Shown: one piece after another, positions 7,722-14,615 of the stretch
Layout of the letters: each line of letters begins with the position of its first letter
Numbering within the stretch: the first letter of the stretch is position 1
DNA from: Plantactinospora soyae
GTDB lineage: Bacteria > Actinomycetota > Actinomycetes > Mycobacteriales > Micromonosporaceae
Reading direction: 5' to 3'
Assembly: GCF_014874095.1 (NCBI RefSeq)
Contig: NZ_JADBEB010000001.1
Coordinates: 248,001-312,000, forward strand
Length of the DNA: 64,000 nt
The notes under the pieces: model-generated
What the model saw: the letters and a program-made list of their open reading frames with translations, nothing else
Database searches by the model: none
What the model was told of the DNA's origin: nothing
Made by a program: the position numbers and the translations under genes

Positions 7722-9263
7722 TCAGCCTAGTGACCTTCGCGACCTCCGGCGCGCTCCCGCCACCGCGATGAACCCGGCGAGGCCGAGCAGCGACCCGGCC
7801 ACCTGCGCCGGAACCGCTCCGGCCGGATTTCCGGCCGCGATGGCGAGCAGCGTCGGCAGTGTGCACAGCAGGCCGAGGTCCCATCCGGTGACCACCCGGT
7901 GCAGCGGTCCGGTCGGCATCATTCCCATCGGGGTGACCACCGGCGGCAGGTCGTGCCGGACCGCGCCGCGTCGGGCCGCCCGCAGCGCGCCGACGGCCAG
8001 CGCCGGCCCGGCCACGGCGCCGAGCAGCAACCAGTGCCCGGCGCCACCGGGCACCCGGCCGGCGACCAGCGCGAGCGAGCCGGCACCCCACGCCGTACCG
8101 ATGACGACCGGCAGGATCGCCCGCGCGACCAGCAGCCCGCGCCCAGGCAGGCCGAGCAGCCGGGTCAGCGCGGGCAGGTCGCGGTCCCGCCGGGCGTTGT
8201 CGGTCACCGCGCCCACCGCGAGGAGTCCGGACAGCAGCCAGGCTCCGGCCAGCAGCGGCCCCGGGCCGATGACCCCGGCCAGCAGCGCGGGCGGCAGCGT
8301 CGCGACCGCGACCAGGGCCAGCCGGTCCGGCGACCGGCGCAGGGTCAGGACATCGTGCGCGAGTACGGCGAGCCGGGCCGGCAACCGGGGCAGTCCGGTA
8401 CGTCCCGGCGAGCGGCGGGCCCATCGGCGCTCCTCGGCGACCCGGGCAGCGGTGCCGAGATCGAGCGTGACGACGCCGGACGAGAGCGTGCCGGCGAAGG
8501 CACCACCGTCAGCGAGGCCGGCCAGGCGTACCCGGTCGAGCCGGACGAGCGCGAGGGCGGCGATTCCGGCGGCCAGTGCCCCGGCGGCGATCAGCCAGTC
8601 GGTCGAGGCCCCGCCGGCCACCGCCTGCGGCCAGGCCCACGGCCCGGACCAGATTCCGACCACGATCCGGGCCGACGGGTCGAGTACGGCCAGTGCCGCC
8701 GCGGCGGCGCCGAGCAGCAGCGCGGACCGGTCGAGCAGCGCGGCCGACCCCTCGGTGAAGGTCTGCGCCAACGTGGCGAGCCCACCGACGAGGAGGCCGC
8801 CGATCCCGCCGGTCAGCACGACGAGCAGTCCCATCGGCGCGACCAGGGCCCAGGCCACGAACGCGCCGTGCAGCAGCCCGACGACCGTGGCCAGGCCGAG
8901 CACCGCGACCGCGGTGGGCCAGAGCAGGCCGCGCCGGCCGGTCGGACTGGGCAGCAGCCAGGACAGCCGGGCCGGTCCGGCGGCCAGCGGCCCGAACCGG
9001 GCTGCCCCGGCGAGGGCGGCGGCGTACCAGAGCAGCCCGAGGGCGAGCAGGGTGCCCGGCGCCGGACGGCCGAGTGGACCCACGGCGAACACGGCGGACA
9101 TCCTGGGCAGGCTGCCGGCCAGAATCCCCCCACCGACCAGCAGGGCGAGCAGCAGCAGGTACGCCTGCTGGGCGTGGTCACCGGCGCGCGCCCGGCCCCG
9201 GGTACGCAGGTAGCCGCGAGCCGGCCCGGCAGAACTGGCGCCGCCCTGCCCGGCCCTAACCAT
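7722..9263 (-). CDS. ABC transporter membrane protein
   Basis: A 513-residue, very hydrophobic protein with about 12 membrane helices and almost no long soluble loops. It has no ATP-binding motif; position after the ATPase gene, whose last codons it overlaps by eight bases, makes it the permease. The ATG at 9263 is chosen for that overlap; an open frame continues upstream inside the ATPase gene but is a shadow. One soluble loop (residues 215-260) is charged. Substrate and direction are unknown; ATPase plus one long permease without a solute-binding protein favours export. Confidence 0.75.
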   Translation of the reverse strand: MVRAGQGGASSAGPARGYLRTRGRARAGDHAQQAYLLLLALLVGGGILAGSLPRMSAVFAVGPLGRPAPGTLLALGLLWYAAALAGAARFGPLAAGPARLSWLLPSPTGRRGLLWPTAVAVLGLATVVGLLHGAFVAWALVAPMGLLVVLTGGIGGLLVGGLATLAQTFTEGSAALLDRSALLLGAAAAALAVLDPSARIVVGIWSGPWAWPQAVAGGASTDWLIAAGALAAGIAALALVRLDRVRLAGLADGGAFAGTLSSGVVTLDLGTAARVAEERRWARRSPGRTGLPRLPARLAVLAHDVLTLRRSPDRLALVAVATLPPALLAGVIGPGPLLAGAWLLSGLLAVGAVTDNARRDRDLPALTRLLGLPGRGLLVARAILPVVIGTAWGAGSLALVAGRVPGGAGHWLLLGAVAGPALAVGALRAARRGAVRHDLPPVVTPMGMMPTGPLHRVVTGWDLGLLCTLPTLLAIAAGNPAGAVPAQVAGSLLGLAGFIAVAGARRRSRRSLG

Positions 9264-9888
9264 GCCAGTCCGGTACGTCCAGCGGCTGCGCGCCGGCCGC
9301 GGCGATGAGCGTGGGGTCGTGGCTGGCCAGTACGACGGCTCCGGCCCGGCGGGCGTACTCGCGCAGCAGGGCGCCAACGGCCGTACGACCGGCCTCGTCG
9401 AGGTGGCGTTCGGGCTCGTCGAGCAGCAGCAGTCGACTGGGGCGGGCCAGTACCAGCGCCAGGGCGAGCCGCTGCCGCTGACCGGTGGAGAGCCGGCCCG
9501 GGAGCACGGAGGCGAACCGGGCGACGCCGAGCCGGGCGGCCAGCGCACCCGCCTCGAACCAGCCGGGCGGCACCGGACGGTTGACGAGTTGGACGAACTC
9601 CAGGTGTTCTCCGGCGGTCAGGTTCGGGTACCAGGCGGCGGTCTCCAGCAGGCTCGCCACCGTACGCCGGAACGCCGGGGACCGCTCGTCGGCCGGTGCG
9701 CCCTGGACGAGGATCCGGCCGCCCAGTGGCCGGCTCAGTCCGGCGAGGCAGCGCAGCAGAGTGGACTTGCCGACGCCGTTCGGCCCGGTGACCGCGAGGA
9801 CGTCCCCGGCGTCCACGGCCAGCCGCAGCCCCCGGATCAGTACCCGGTCGCGGTAGCCGACGTCCAGTTCCTCGGTCCGCAGGATCAT
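9256..9888 (-). CDS. ABC transporter ATP-binding protein
   Basis: A 210-residue ATPase with Walker A GPNGVGKST near residue 35, signature LSTGQRQRLALA near 123, and Walker B LLLLDEP followed by a switch His (VLASHDP). It is short for the family but has every catalytic motif. The ATG at 9888 has GGGGAG nine bases upstream; the longer frame to 9957 is rejected. It leads an operon with the permease (eight-base overlap) and the glycosyltransferase (four-base gap). It is divergent from the PadR operon across a palindromic operator, so both units are probably under PadR control. Confidence 0.9.
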   Translation of the reverse strand: MILRTEELDVGYRDRVLIRGLRLAVDAGDVLAVTGPNGVGKSTLLRCLAGLSRPLGGRILVQGAPADERSPAFRRTVASLLETAAWYPNLTAGEHLEFVQLVNRPVPPGWFEAGALAARLGVARFASVLPGRLSTGQRQRLALALVLARPSRLLLLDEPERHLDEAGRTAVGALLREYARRAGAVVLASHDPTLIAAAGAQPLDVPDWHG

Positions 9889-9936
9889 TCCGTGCTCCCC
9901 GTTTCCCCGCTCGCAACTCGTCGCAGGGTACGCCGG

Positions 9937-9965
9937 CCATCTAGATTGCTGCACCATCTAGATGG
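9937..9965. promoter_or_regulatory. PadR-type operator between two ABC operons
   Basis: CCATCTAGATGG at 9954-9965 is a perfect 12-base palindrome. Its left ten bases recur as CCATCTAGAT at 9937-9946, 17 bases away. The pair fills the divergent promoter between the ABC ATPase (minus, 9888) and padR (plus, 9985). PadR dimers bind short palindromes in their own promoters. A -10-like TAGCTT lies at 9972-9977, so binding would block it. Confidence 0.6.
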
Positions 9966-9984
9966 TTGTGCTAGCTTCTTCGCC

Positions 9985-10320
9985 GTGGATCAGGAACGTC
10001 GTGGCCAATGGCTACGCGGAGTGCTGGACCTGTGCGTACTGGCCCTGCTGCAACGCCGGGAGTCGTACGGGTACGAACTGGCCCAGTCGCTGGACGCGGC
10101 GGGCATCGGCCCGATCCAGGGCGGGACCCTCTATCCGGTGCTGCTGCGCCTGCAACGCACCGGTCAGGTCACCGCGCAGTGGCGGGAGGGGGCCGCCGGG
10201 CCGGCCCGCAAGTACTACCAGATCACCCCGGCCGGCAGCGAGACGCTACGCCGGACCACCGTCGACTGGGACGCCTTCGCCAGCGGTGTGGGGACGGTCC
10301 TGCGGGAGGTGCGGACATGA
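9985..10320 (+). CDS. PadR family transcriptional regulator
   Basis: A 111-residue winged-helix regulator: LDLCVLALLQRRESYGYELAQ, then GTLYPVLLRLQRTGQVTAQW, then YYQITPAG, which is the PadR core. The short C-terminal helix ending in LREVRT marks the minimal PadR-s2 type. The start is a GTG at 9985 (VDQERRG), seven bases after TAGCTT, probably leaderless. Its TGA overlaps the ATG of the ABC ATPase at 10317, so the two are translationally coupled. Such PadR proteins usually repress a drug exporter and respond to the drug, which matches the two ABC units here. Confidence 0.9.
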   Translation: MDQERRGQWLRGVLDLCVLALLQRRESYGYELAQSLDAAGIGPIQGGTLYPVLLRLQRTGQVTAQWREGAAGPARKYYQITPAGSETLRRTTVDWDAFASGVGTVLREVRT

Positions 10321-11225
10321 TGAATCACGATGGATGGCTTCACGCGCTCACCGGTGAACTGCACCGGCGCGGCCTCGATCCGGAGCTGTCCCGGCACGTG
10401 GTCGCCGAGGCGGCCACCCACCTGCGGGACAGTGGCGAGGCGCCGCTGCGGGTCTTCGGCCCGCCCGAGACGTACGCGGCGGCGGTCGCCGAGAGCGTCG
10501 GAGTGCCCCGGCCACAGCCCGCGACGGCCTGGTCGCACCCGTCCGCCGGGGCCGCCGGAACCGCCGCGCCGGGTCGGGCCCACGGAACCGCCCGGCCACG
10601 CCAGCACCCGCCCGGACCGGTCCGGCTGGACGTACGCGGGATCAGCAAGCGGTACCGTCGGCGTCCGGTGCTGACCGGCGTGGACCTGACCGTACGGGCC
10701 GGCGAGATCGCCGCCGTGGTGGGCGCCAACGGCGCGGGGAAGAGCACCTTCCTCCGGATCTGCGCCGGCCTGATCAGCCCCGACCAGGGGCAGGTACGGG
10801 TGCACGGCACCCTCGGCTACTGCCCGCAGTCCGGTGGCACCAACGACTACCTCTATCCGGACGAGCACTTCGTGCTGGTCGGGGCGGGACGCGGGCTGCC
10901 CCGCGCCACGGCTCGGGCGGCCGGTCGGGAGCACGCGGCGGCGCTGGACTGGGATCCGGCCGGCCGTACCCAGGCCCGGCAGCTGTCCGGCGGCACCCGG
11001 CAGAAGCTCAACCTGGTGATGGCCTCCCTCGGCGAGCCGGACGTGCTGCTGCTCGACGAGCCGTACCAGGGCTTCGACCGGGGCACCTATCTGGACTTCT
11101 GGCAACAACTCTGGCAGTGGCGCTCGGCCGGCAAGGCGATAGTCGTGGTGACCCACCTGCTCAACCAACTCGACCGGGTCGACAACGTACTCGACCTGAC
11201 CCCGACCCGGGAGATGTCGGCATGA
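10317..11225 (+). CDS. ABC transporter ATP-binding protein with N-terminal helical domain
   Basis: A 302-residue fusion. Residues 1-65 form a small helical domain (HDGWLHALTGELHRRGLDPEL...) resembling the HAAS/DUF1700-type modules that follow PadR genes. A Pro/Ala linker then leads to an ABC ATPase with Walker A GANGAGKST near residue 142, signature LSGGTRQKLNL near 224 and Walker B VLLLDEP. The start ATGATG overlaps the padR stop. The permease gene follows after 73 bases. The HAAS-like part is normally encoded separately, so its fusion to the ATPase is noteworthy. Confidence 0.85.
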   Translation: MMNHDGWLHALTGELHRRGLDPELSRHVVAEAATHLRDSGEAPLRVFGPPETYAAAVAESVGVPRPQPATAWSHPSAGAAGTAAPGRAHGTARPRQHPPGPVRLDVRGISKRYRRRPVLTGVDLTVRAGEIAAVVGANGAGKSTFLRICAGLISPDQGQVRVHGTLGYCPQSGGTNDYLYPDEHFVLVGAGRGLPRATARAAGREHAAALDWDPAGRTQARQLSGGTRQKLNLVMASLGEPDVLLLDEPYQGFDRGTYLDFWQQLWQWRSAGKAIVVVTHLLNQLDRVDNVLDLTPTREMSA

Positions 11226-11227
11226 CC

Positions 11228-11298
11228 GAGCGCAGCGAGGGCATCAGTCAGCTCAGCCAACCAGGTCATGGGGGCGACGAGCGCAGCGAGGAGCAGCC
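11228..11298. repeat. GAGCGCAGCGAGG intergenic repeat
   Basis: Two copies of GAGCGCAGCGAGG (from about 11228 and 11279) fill the gap between ATPase and permease, and the second supplies the AGGAG-type ribosome-binding site of the permease. This is a commonplace interspersed unit in Micromonospora-type genomes; a relative lies at 56122-56282. Confidence 0.6.
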
Positions 11299-11982
11299 AT
11301 GACCAAGATCCTCACGGTGGCGGAACTGGCCCTGCGGGAGATCCTGCGCCGCCGCTCGGTACTGGTGATCCTGACCCTGTTGCCGCTGGCCTTCTACTTC
11401 AGTCGGCGCGGCGACCATCTCGGCCAGTCGATCCGGTTCGTCTGTCTGGGGATCGGCTGGGCGCTGAGCACCGCCGCCCTGTTCGCCGGCAGTGCCGCCC
11501 GGGGCATCGAACCGCGCCTGCGGTTGTCCGGCTACCGGCCGCACCATCTGCATCTCGGCCGGTTGCTCGCGCTCTGGACGATCGGCATCGGGCTCTCCGT
11601 GCCGTACTTCGCGCTGATCCGGTTCGACCAGCACGAGGTCCGGTACGGCGCCATCGCGCTGATCATGGTGCTGACCGTCGCCGTCGCCGCGCCGTTCGGG
11701 CTGGCCCTGAGCGCCGTCCTGCCCCGCGAACTCGAGGGCACCCTGGTGCTGCTGACCGTGGTCGGGCTACAGATGATCATGGATCCGGCGGGTACCGCGT
11801 CCCGGCTGCTCCCGTTCTGGTTCAGCCGGGAGATCGGCACGTACGCGATCGACCACACCGACGACGGGTACCTGACCCGGGGGCTGCTGCACGGCATCGT
11901 GCTGACCCTCGCGCTCACCGCGCTGGTGGCGGTGGCCTCCGGCATCCGGTTGCGTCAGCGCTCCCACCTGAGGTTCATGTAA
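11299..11982 (+). CDS. ABC transporter permease, small
   Basis: A 227-residue membrane protein with six hydrophobic segments. The start ALREILRRRSVLVILTLLPLAFYFSR is typical of ABC-2 type permeases. The ATG at 11299 has GAGGAG just upstream. It closes the PadR/ATPase/permease operon and is followed by a strong hairpin at 11982. A one-permease exporter presumably works as a dimer with two copies of the ATPase. The substrate is not visible. Confidence 0.82.
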   Translation: MTKILTVAELALREILRRRSVLVILTLLPLAFYFSRRGDHLGQSIRFVCLGIGWALSTAALFAGSAARGIEPRLRLSGYRPHHLHLGRLLALWTIGIGLSVPYFALIRFDQHEVRYGAIALIMVLTVAVAAPFGLALSAVLPRELEGTLVLLTVVGLQMIMDPAGTASRLLPFWFSREIGTYAIDHTDDGYLTRGLLHGIVLTLALTALVAVASGIRLRQRSHLRFM

Positions 11983-12030
11983 GGAAGGGGCCCTTCCTAT
12001 CGCTTTTTGTAGATGAAGGGCCCCTTCCTA
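11982..12030. terminator. Long hairpin built from AGGAAGGGGCCCTTCCT
   Basis: AGGAAGGGGCCCTTC (11982-11996) pairs perfectly with GAAGGGCCCCTTCCT (12015-12029) around an 18-base loop that contains TTTTT. Each arm is itself nearly palindromic, so cruciform alternatives exist. It begins at the stop codon of the permease gene and likely terminates that operon. The sequence resembles an interspersed element I associate with Micromonospora intergenic regions. Confidence 0.7.
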
Positions 12031-12062
12031 ACACCACGGCCGAGCGTCGTAGAGTCGTTCGG

Positions 12063-12164
12063 GTGATCTCACTGGAGGCGACCGCGACGGCGTACGCCCA
12101 ATGGATCACGCCCTCCCTGCCGATCTACGGCAACGACCACGAGCGCGCCGACTTCGCTCCCTGA
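12063..12164 (+). CDS. Leader peptide ORF upstream of the MFS exporter
   Basis: A 33-codon ORF from GTG 12063 to TGA 12162-12164, beginning MISLEATATAYAQWI and ending DHERADFAP. It is too short to be a conventional gene. A -10-like TAGAGT (12050-12055) lies seven bases before the GTG, so it can be read from a leaderless mRNA. Its last codons contain TCGCTCCC, the exact complement of GGGAGCGA, which is the ribosome-binding site of the exporter gene 60 bases downstream. The role as a regulatory leader is inference; nothing similar is known to me by sequence. Confidence 0.5.
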   Translation: MISLEATATAYAQWITPSLPIYGNDHERADFAP

Positions 12165-12217
12165 CCGGCCCGGCACTCCTCCGCCACCGGCCCGTCCATC
12201 CCATCCCTCGGGAGCGA
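12154..12217 (+). promoter_or_regulatory. Stem sequestering the MFS ribosome-binding site
   Basis: TCGCTCCC at 12154-12161 (last codons of the leader ORF) is perfectly complementary to GGGAGCGA at 12210-12217, which contains the GGGAG Shine-Dalgarno nine bases before the MFS ATG at 12224. A ribosome sitting at the end of the leader ORF would open the stem. This is the geometry of translational attenuation. Confidence 0.5.
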
Positions 12218-12223
12218 TCCGTC

Positions 12224-13393
12224 ATGTCGTCGACCGTCGACACCTCCGCACTCGTCGTACTGAAAACTCCACAAACCGCCCGGGTCCTGGCTGCCAGCCT
12301 GCTCGGGCGGATCCCGCTCGGCGCGGCACCGCTGGCCCTGCTGGTCTTCGCCCGGGAGACCATGACGCTGACCATGGCCGGGCTGCTGGTCGGCGCGTAC
12401 ACCGCCGGGATGGCGTTCGGTCAGCCCATGCTGGCCCGCCTCGCCGACCGCTGGCGCCAGCCGCCGGTGCTGTGGATCGCCGTCGCCGTCTCCACGGCCG
12501 GGTTCGCGCTGGTCGCCTCGCCACTGCCCGGTCCGCTGACCGTCTTCGCCGCCGTGCTGGCCGGGATCGGCGCGCCGCCGTTCGAGGCGTGTCTGCGGGT
12601 GCTGTGGCGGGACCTGCTGCCCGAGCGGCAGGTGCACACGGCGTACACATTGGACACCGCGACTCAGGAGATCATCTTCGTCGCCGGGCCGGTGCTCACC
12701 CTGGGCGCCGTCGCCCTGCTCGGCCCGGCCGGCGGGTTGGCCGCCGCCGCGCTCTGCCAGGCGGTCGGCACGGCCTGGTTCGGCACCGCACCGGCGGTCC
12801 GTCGATGGCGCGGTGTTCCGGCGGTACGTCACTGGGCCGGCCCGCTCCAGGCCGGCCCCCTGCGGGTGATCCTCGGCGCGCTGGTGTTGATCGGTGCCGG
12901 TGTCGGCAGCGTGGCGGTGGCCGCGACCGGCTACGCCGAGGCGTCCGGCGGGCGGTCCTGGGCCGGCTGGCTGCTGGCCGCGCAGGCGGTCGGGGCGCTC
13001 ACCGGCGGCCTGCTCTACGTCCGGTCACCCACACTGCGCCGGTACGGCACCCTGCCCCGCGCGGCCGCGATACTGGCCGTCGGCTACCTGCCGCTGCTGT
13101 CGACCCCGGAACCGCCGGTCATGCTGGCGCTGATGGCGATCAGCGGACTGGCCCTGCCGCCGCTGCTGACCATCACCTTCGTCGGTATCGACGGTGTCGC
13201 GCCGAGCGGTACCGCCGCCGAGGCCTTCGCCTGGGCCGCGACCGCCTTCTCGGTGGGCAGCGCGCTCGGCGCGGCGCTCACCGGTCCGCTGCTCGACGGG
13301 ACCGGCAACGTGACCGCCGGATTCGTGCTCGCGCCCGGCGCGATCGGGCTGGCCTACGGCATCCTGGCGCTGGCCGCGCGGCGCTCGGCATAG
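12224..13393 (+). CDS. MFS transporter
   Basis: A 389-residue polytopic protein with 11-12 predicted helices. LADRWRQPPVLW (near residue 77) is the cytoplasmic loop 2-3 motif of the major facilitator superfamily (DR..R), and the second half starts near residue 210. The size and the lack of a large loop suit a DHA1-type small-molecule exporter. The ATG at 12224 follows GGGAG by nine bases. That site can be paired to the end of the upstream 33-codon ORF, so expression may depend on leader translation, as in some drug-resistance genes. The substrate is unknown. Confidence 0.85.
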   Translation: MSSTVDTSALVVLKTPQTARVLAASLLGRIPLGAAPLALLVFARETMTLTMAGLLVGAYTAGMAFGQPMLARLADRWRQPPVLWIAVAVSTAGFALVASPLPGPLTVFAAVLAGIGAPPFEACLRVLWRDLLPERQVHTAYTLDTATQEIIFVAGPVLTLGAVALLGPAGGLAAAALCQAVGTAWFGTAPAVRRWRGVPAVRHWAGPLQAGPLRVILGALVLIGAGVGSVAVAATGYAEASGGRSWAGWLLAAQAVGALTGGLLYVRSPTLRRYGTLPRAAAILAVGYLPLLSTPEPPVMLALMAISGLALPPLLTITFVGIDGVAPSGTAAEAFAWAATAFSVGSALGAALTGPLLDGTGNVTAGFVLAPGAIGLAYGILALAARRSA

Positions 13394-13410
13394 CCCCGTC
13401 TCCGGGCCGG

Positions 13411-13560
13411 CCGGCACACAGACCGGCCGTCCGGGCCGGCACACAGACCGGCCGTCCGGGCCGGCACGCGGACCGGCCGTCCGGGCCGGCACGCGGACCG
13501 GCCGTCCGGGCCGGCACGCGGACCGGCCGTCCGGGCCACCGCCCAGACCCGGCGTCCGGT
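13411..13560. repeat. 25-base tandem repeat array
   Basis: Five full copies of a 25-base unit of the form CCGGCACRCRGACCGGCCGT+CCGGG start at 13411, 13436, 13461, 13486 and 13511, with a degenerate sixth to 13560. The first two carry CACACA and the last three CACGCG, so copies 3-5 are the younger set. Each unit contains CCGG-rich inverted symmetry and could fold. The array fills the gap between the MFS gene and the stop of the convergent HisRS-like gene, and may act as a two-way terminator. Confidence 0.85.
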
Positions 13561-14510
13561 CATTCGAGCGCCATGGCCAGCCGGTCCACGCTCAGCGCGC
13601 TGATCAGCAGCCGCTCCTTGCGGTTGCCGATCAGTCGCCGGGTCCAGTCGACGAAACCACCGTCACCGAACTCGATCCGCTCCCCGTGCAGCACCACGGC
13701 GATCTTGAAGCACCATCCGGTGTAGTAGCTCCGGCTGCCGGACCGGTCCGGATCGTCGCGTACCACCACCTTCGGCCGGTCGGCCAGGGCGGCGCGGGCC
13801 GCCTCGGCGACCGGTGCCGCCGCCGGGTCCAGCACCGTCATCGCGACCTCGATCGTGCTGAACCCGGCGGCCTCCAACGCCGTACAGAGGATGTTCAACT
13901 GCTCGCCGCAGTACCGCCGCTCGAAGCCCAGGCTGCCGGTGTCCCGGCCGGCGGTGACCAGGGCCAGGAGGCTGAAGTGGGCAAACCGGCCGGCACCGGC
14001 GAACCGCTGCGCCCGGATCACCCGTTGCAGCGTCGCCAGCCGCACCGGCGGCGCGGACCGACCGTCCCGGGCCAGCGACTCCCGGCGCCGGACCGCCGCC
14101 TCCAGCGCCAGCCCGTTGGTCGGATCGGCCGCCACCTCGCTGCCCCGGACCGTGGCCAGCACGTTGTTCTGGTTCACCCCGGCGACGGCCGAGTGGGTGC
14201 CCAGCGGCGCGACCGGGGCCAGGGCGAGCAACTCGTACGCCTCCGGGATCGCCGACAGCAGCAGGTCCTCGGCCCGGCGCAGTCGGCGGAACCCGGCCTC
14301 GGCCGGTGCGACGAACCTGTCCTCGGTGTAGCGGCGCAGCACGTCGGCCGGGGTCAGGAAGCCGGCCCGGGTCCGGAACGCGGCCAGCAGCAGCGTGACC
14401 AGATCCGAGCCGGACAGCCGTACGCCCAGGGTGTTGAGGATTTCGGCGCCGCCGGCCTGGCGCAGTACCCGGGCCAGAGCCGCGCCCTCGACCATCTCAG
14501 GATCCGCCAT
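13560..14510 (-). CDS. Class II aminoacyl-tRNA synthetase-like protein (HisRS/HisZ-like)
   Basis: A 316-residue protein of uncertain role. The C-terminal part YYTGWCFKIAVVL, FGDGGFVDW and SALSVDRLAM lines up by eye with the HisRS/HisZ pattern YYTG..F, GGRYD.L and the motif 3 ..G.DRL. PLGTHSAVAGVNQ and TVRGSEVAADPTN near residues 105-130 resemble the substrate-binding core. There is no anticodon-binding domain. HisZ (regulator of ATP phosphoribosyltransferase) is similar in build, but no his genes are nearby. It may instead be a free-standing synthetase paralogue. No signal peptide. It is the last gene of a leftward run that includes the glycosidase genes. Confidence 0.5.
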   Translation of the reverse strand: MADPEMVEGAALARVLRQAGGAEILNTLGVRLSGSDLVTLLLAAFRTRAGFLTPADVLRRYTEDRFVAPAEAGFRRLRRAEDLLLSAIPEAYELLALAPVAPLGTHSAVAGVNQNNVLATVRGSEVAADPTNGLALEAAVRRRESLARDGRSAPPVRLATLQRVIRAQRFAGAGRFAHFSLLALVTAGRDTGSLGFERRYCGEQLNILCTALEAAGFSTIEVAMTVLDPAAAPVAEAARAALADRPKVVVRDDPDRSGSRSYYTGWCFKIAVVLHGERIEFGDGGFVDWTRRLIGNRKERLLISALSVDRLAMALE

Positions 14511-14615
14511 CGCATATCGCTATCACGGCGGATCGCCGACCACCAGCGGCATTTCCGTTCCGGAGAACTGCCGGCGCGGGCCTTCGACATCTCCGGCGAG
14601 CGTCCGAGGGCGGGC

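Noticed and set aside
9264-9548. N-terminal extension of the permease ORF
   Set aside because: It lies in another frame inside the ABC ATPase gene, is Pro/Ser/Arg-rich and has no membrane helix; the ATG at 9263 fits the overlap.
13411-13560. CRISPR-like array
   Set aside because: Units are contiguous 25-base repeats without spacers and no cas genes are near; it is a simple tandem repeat.
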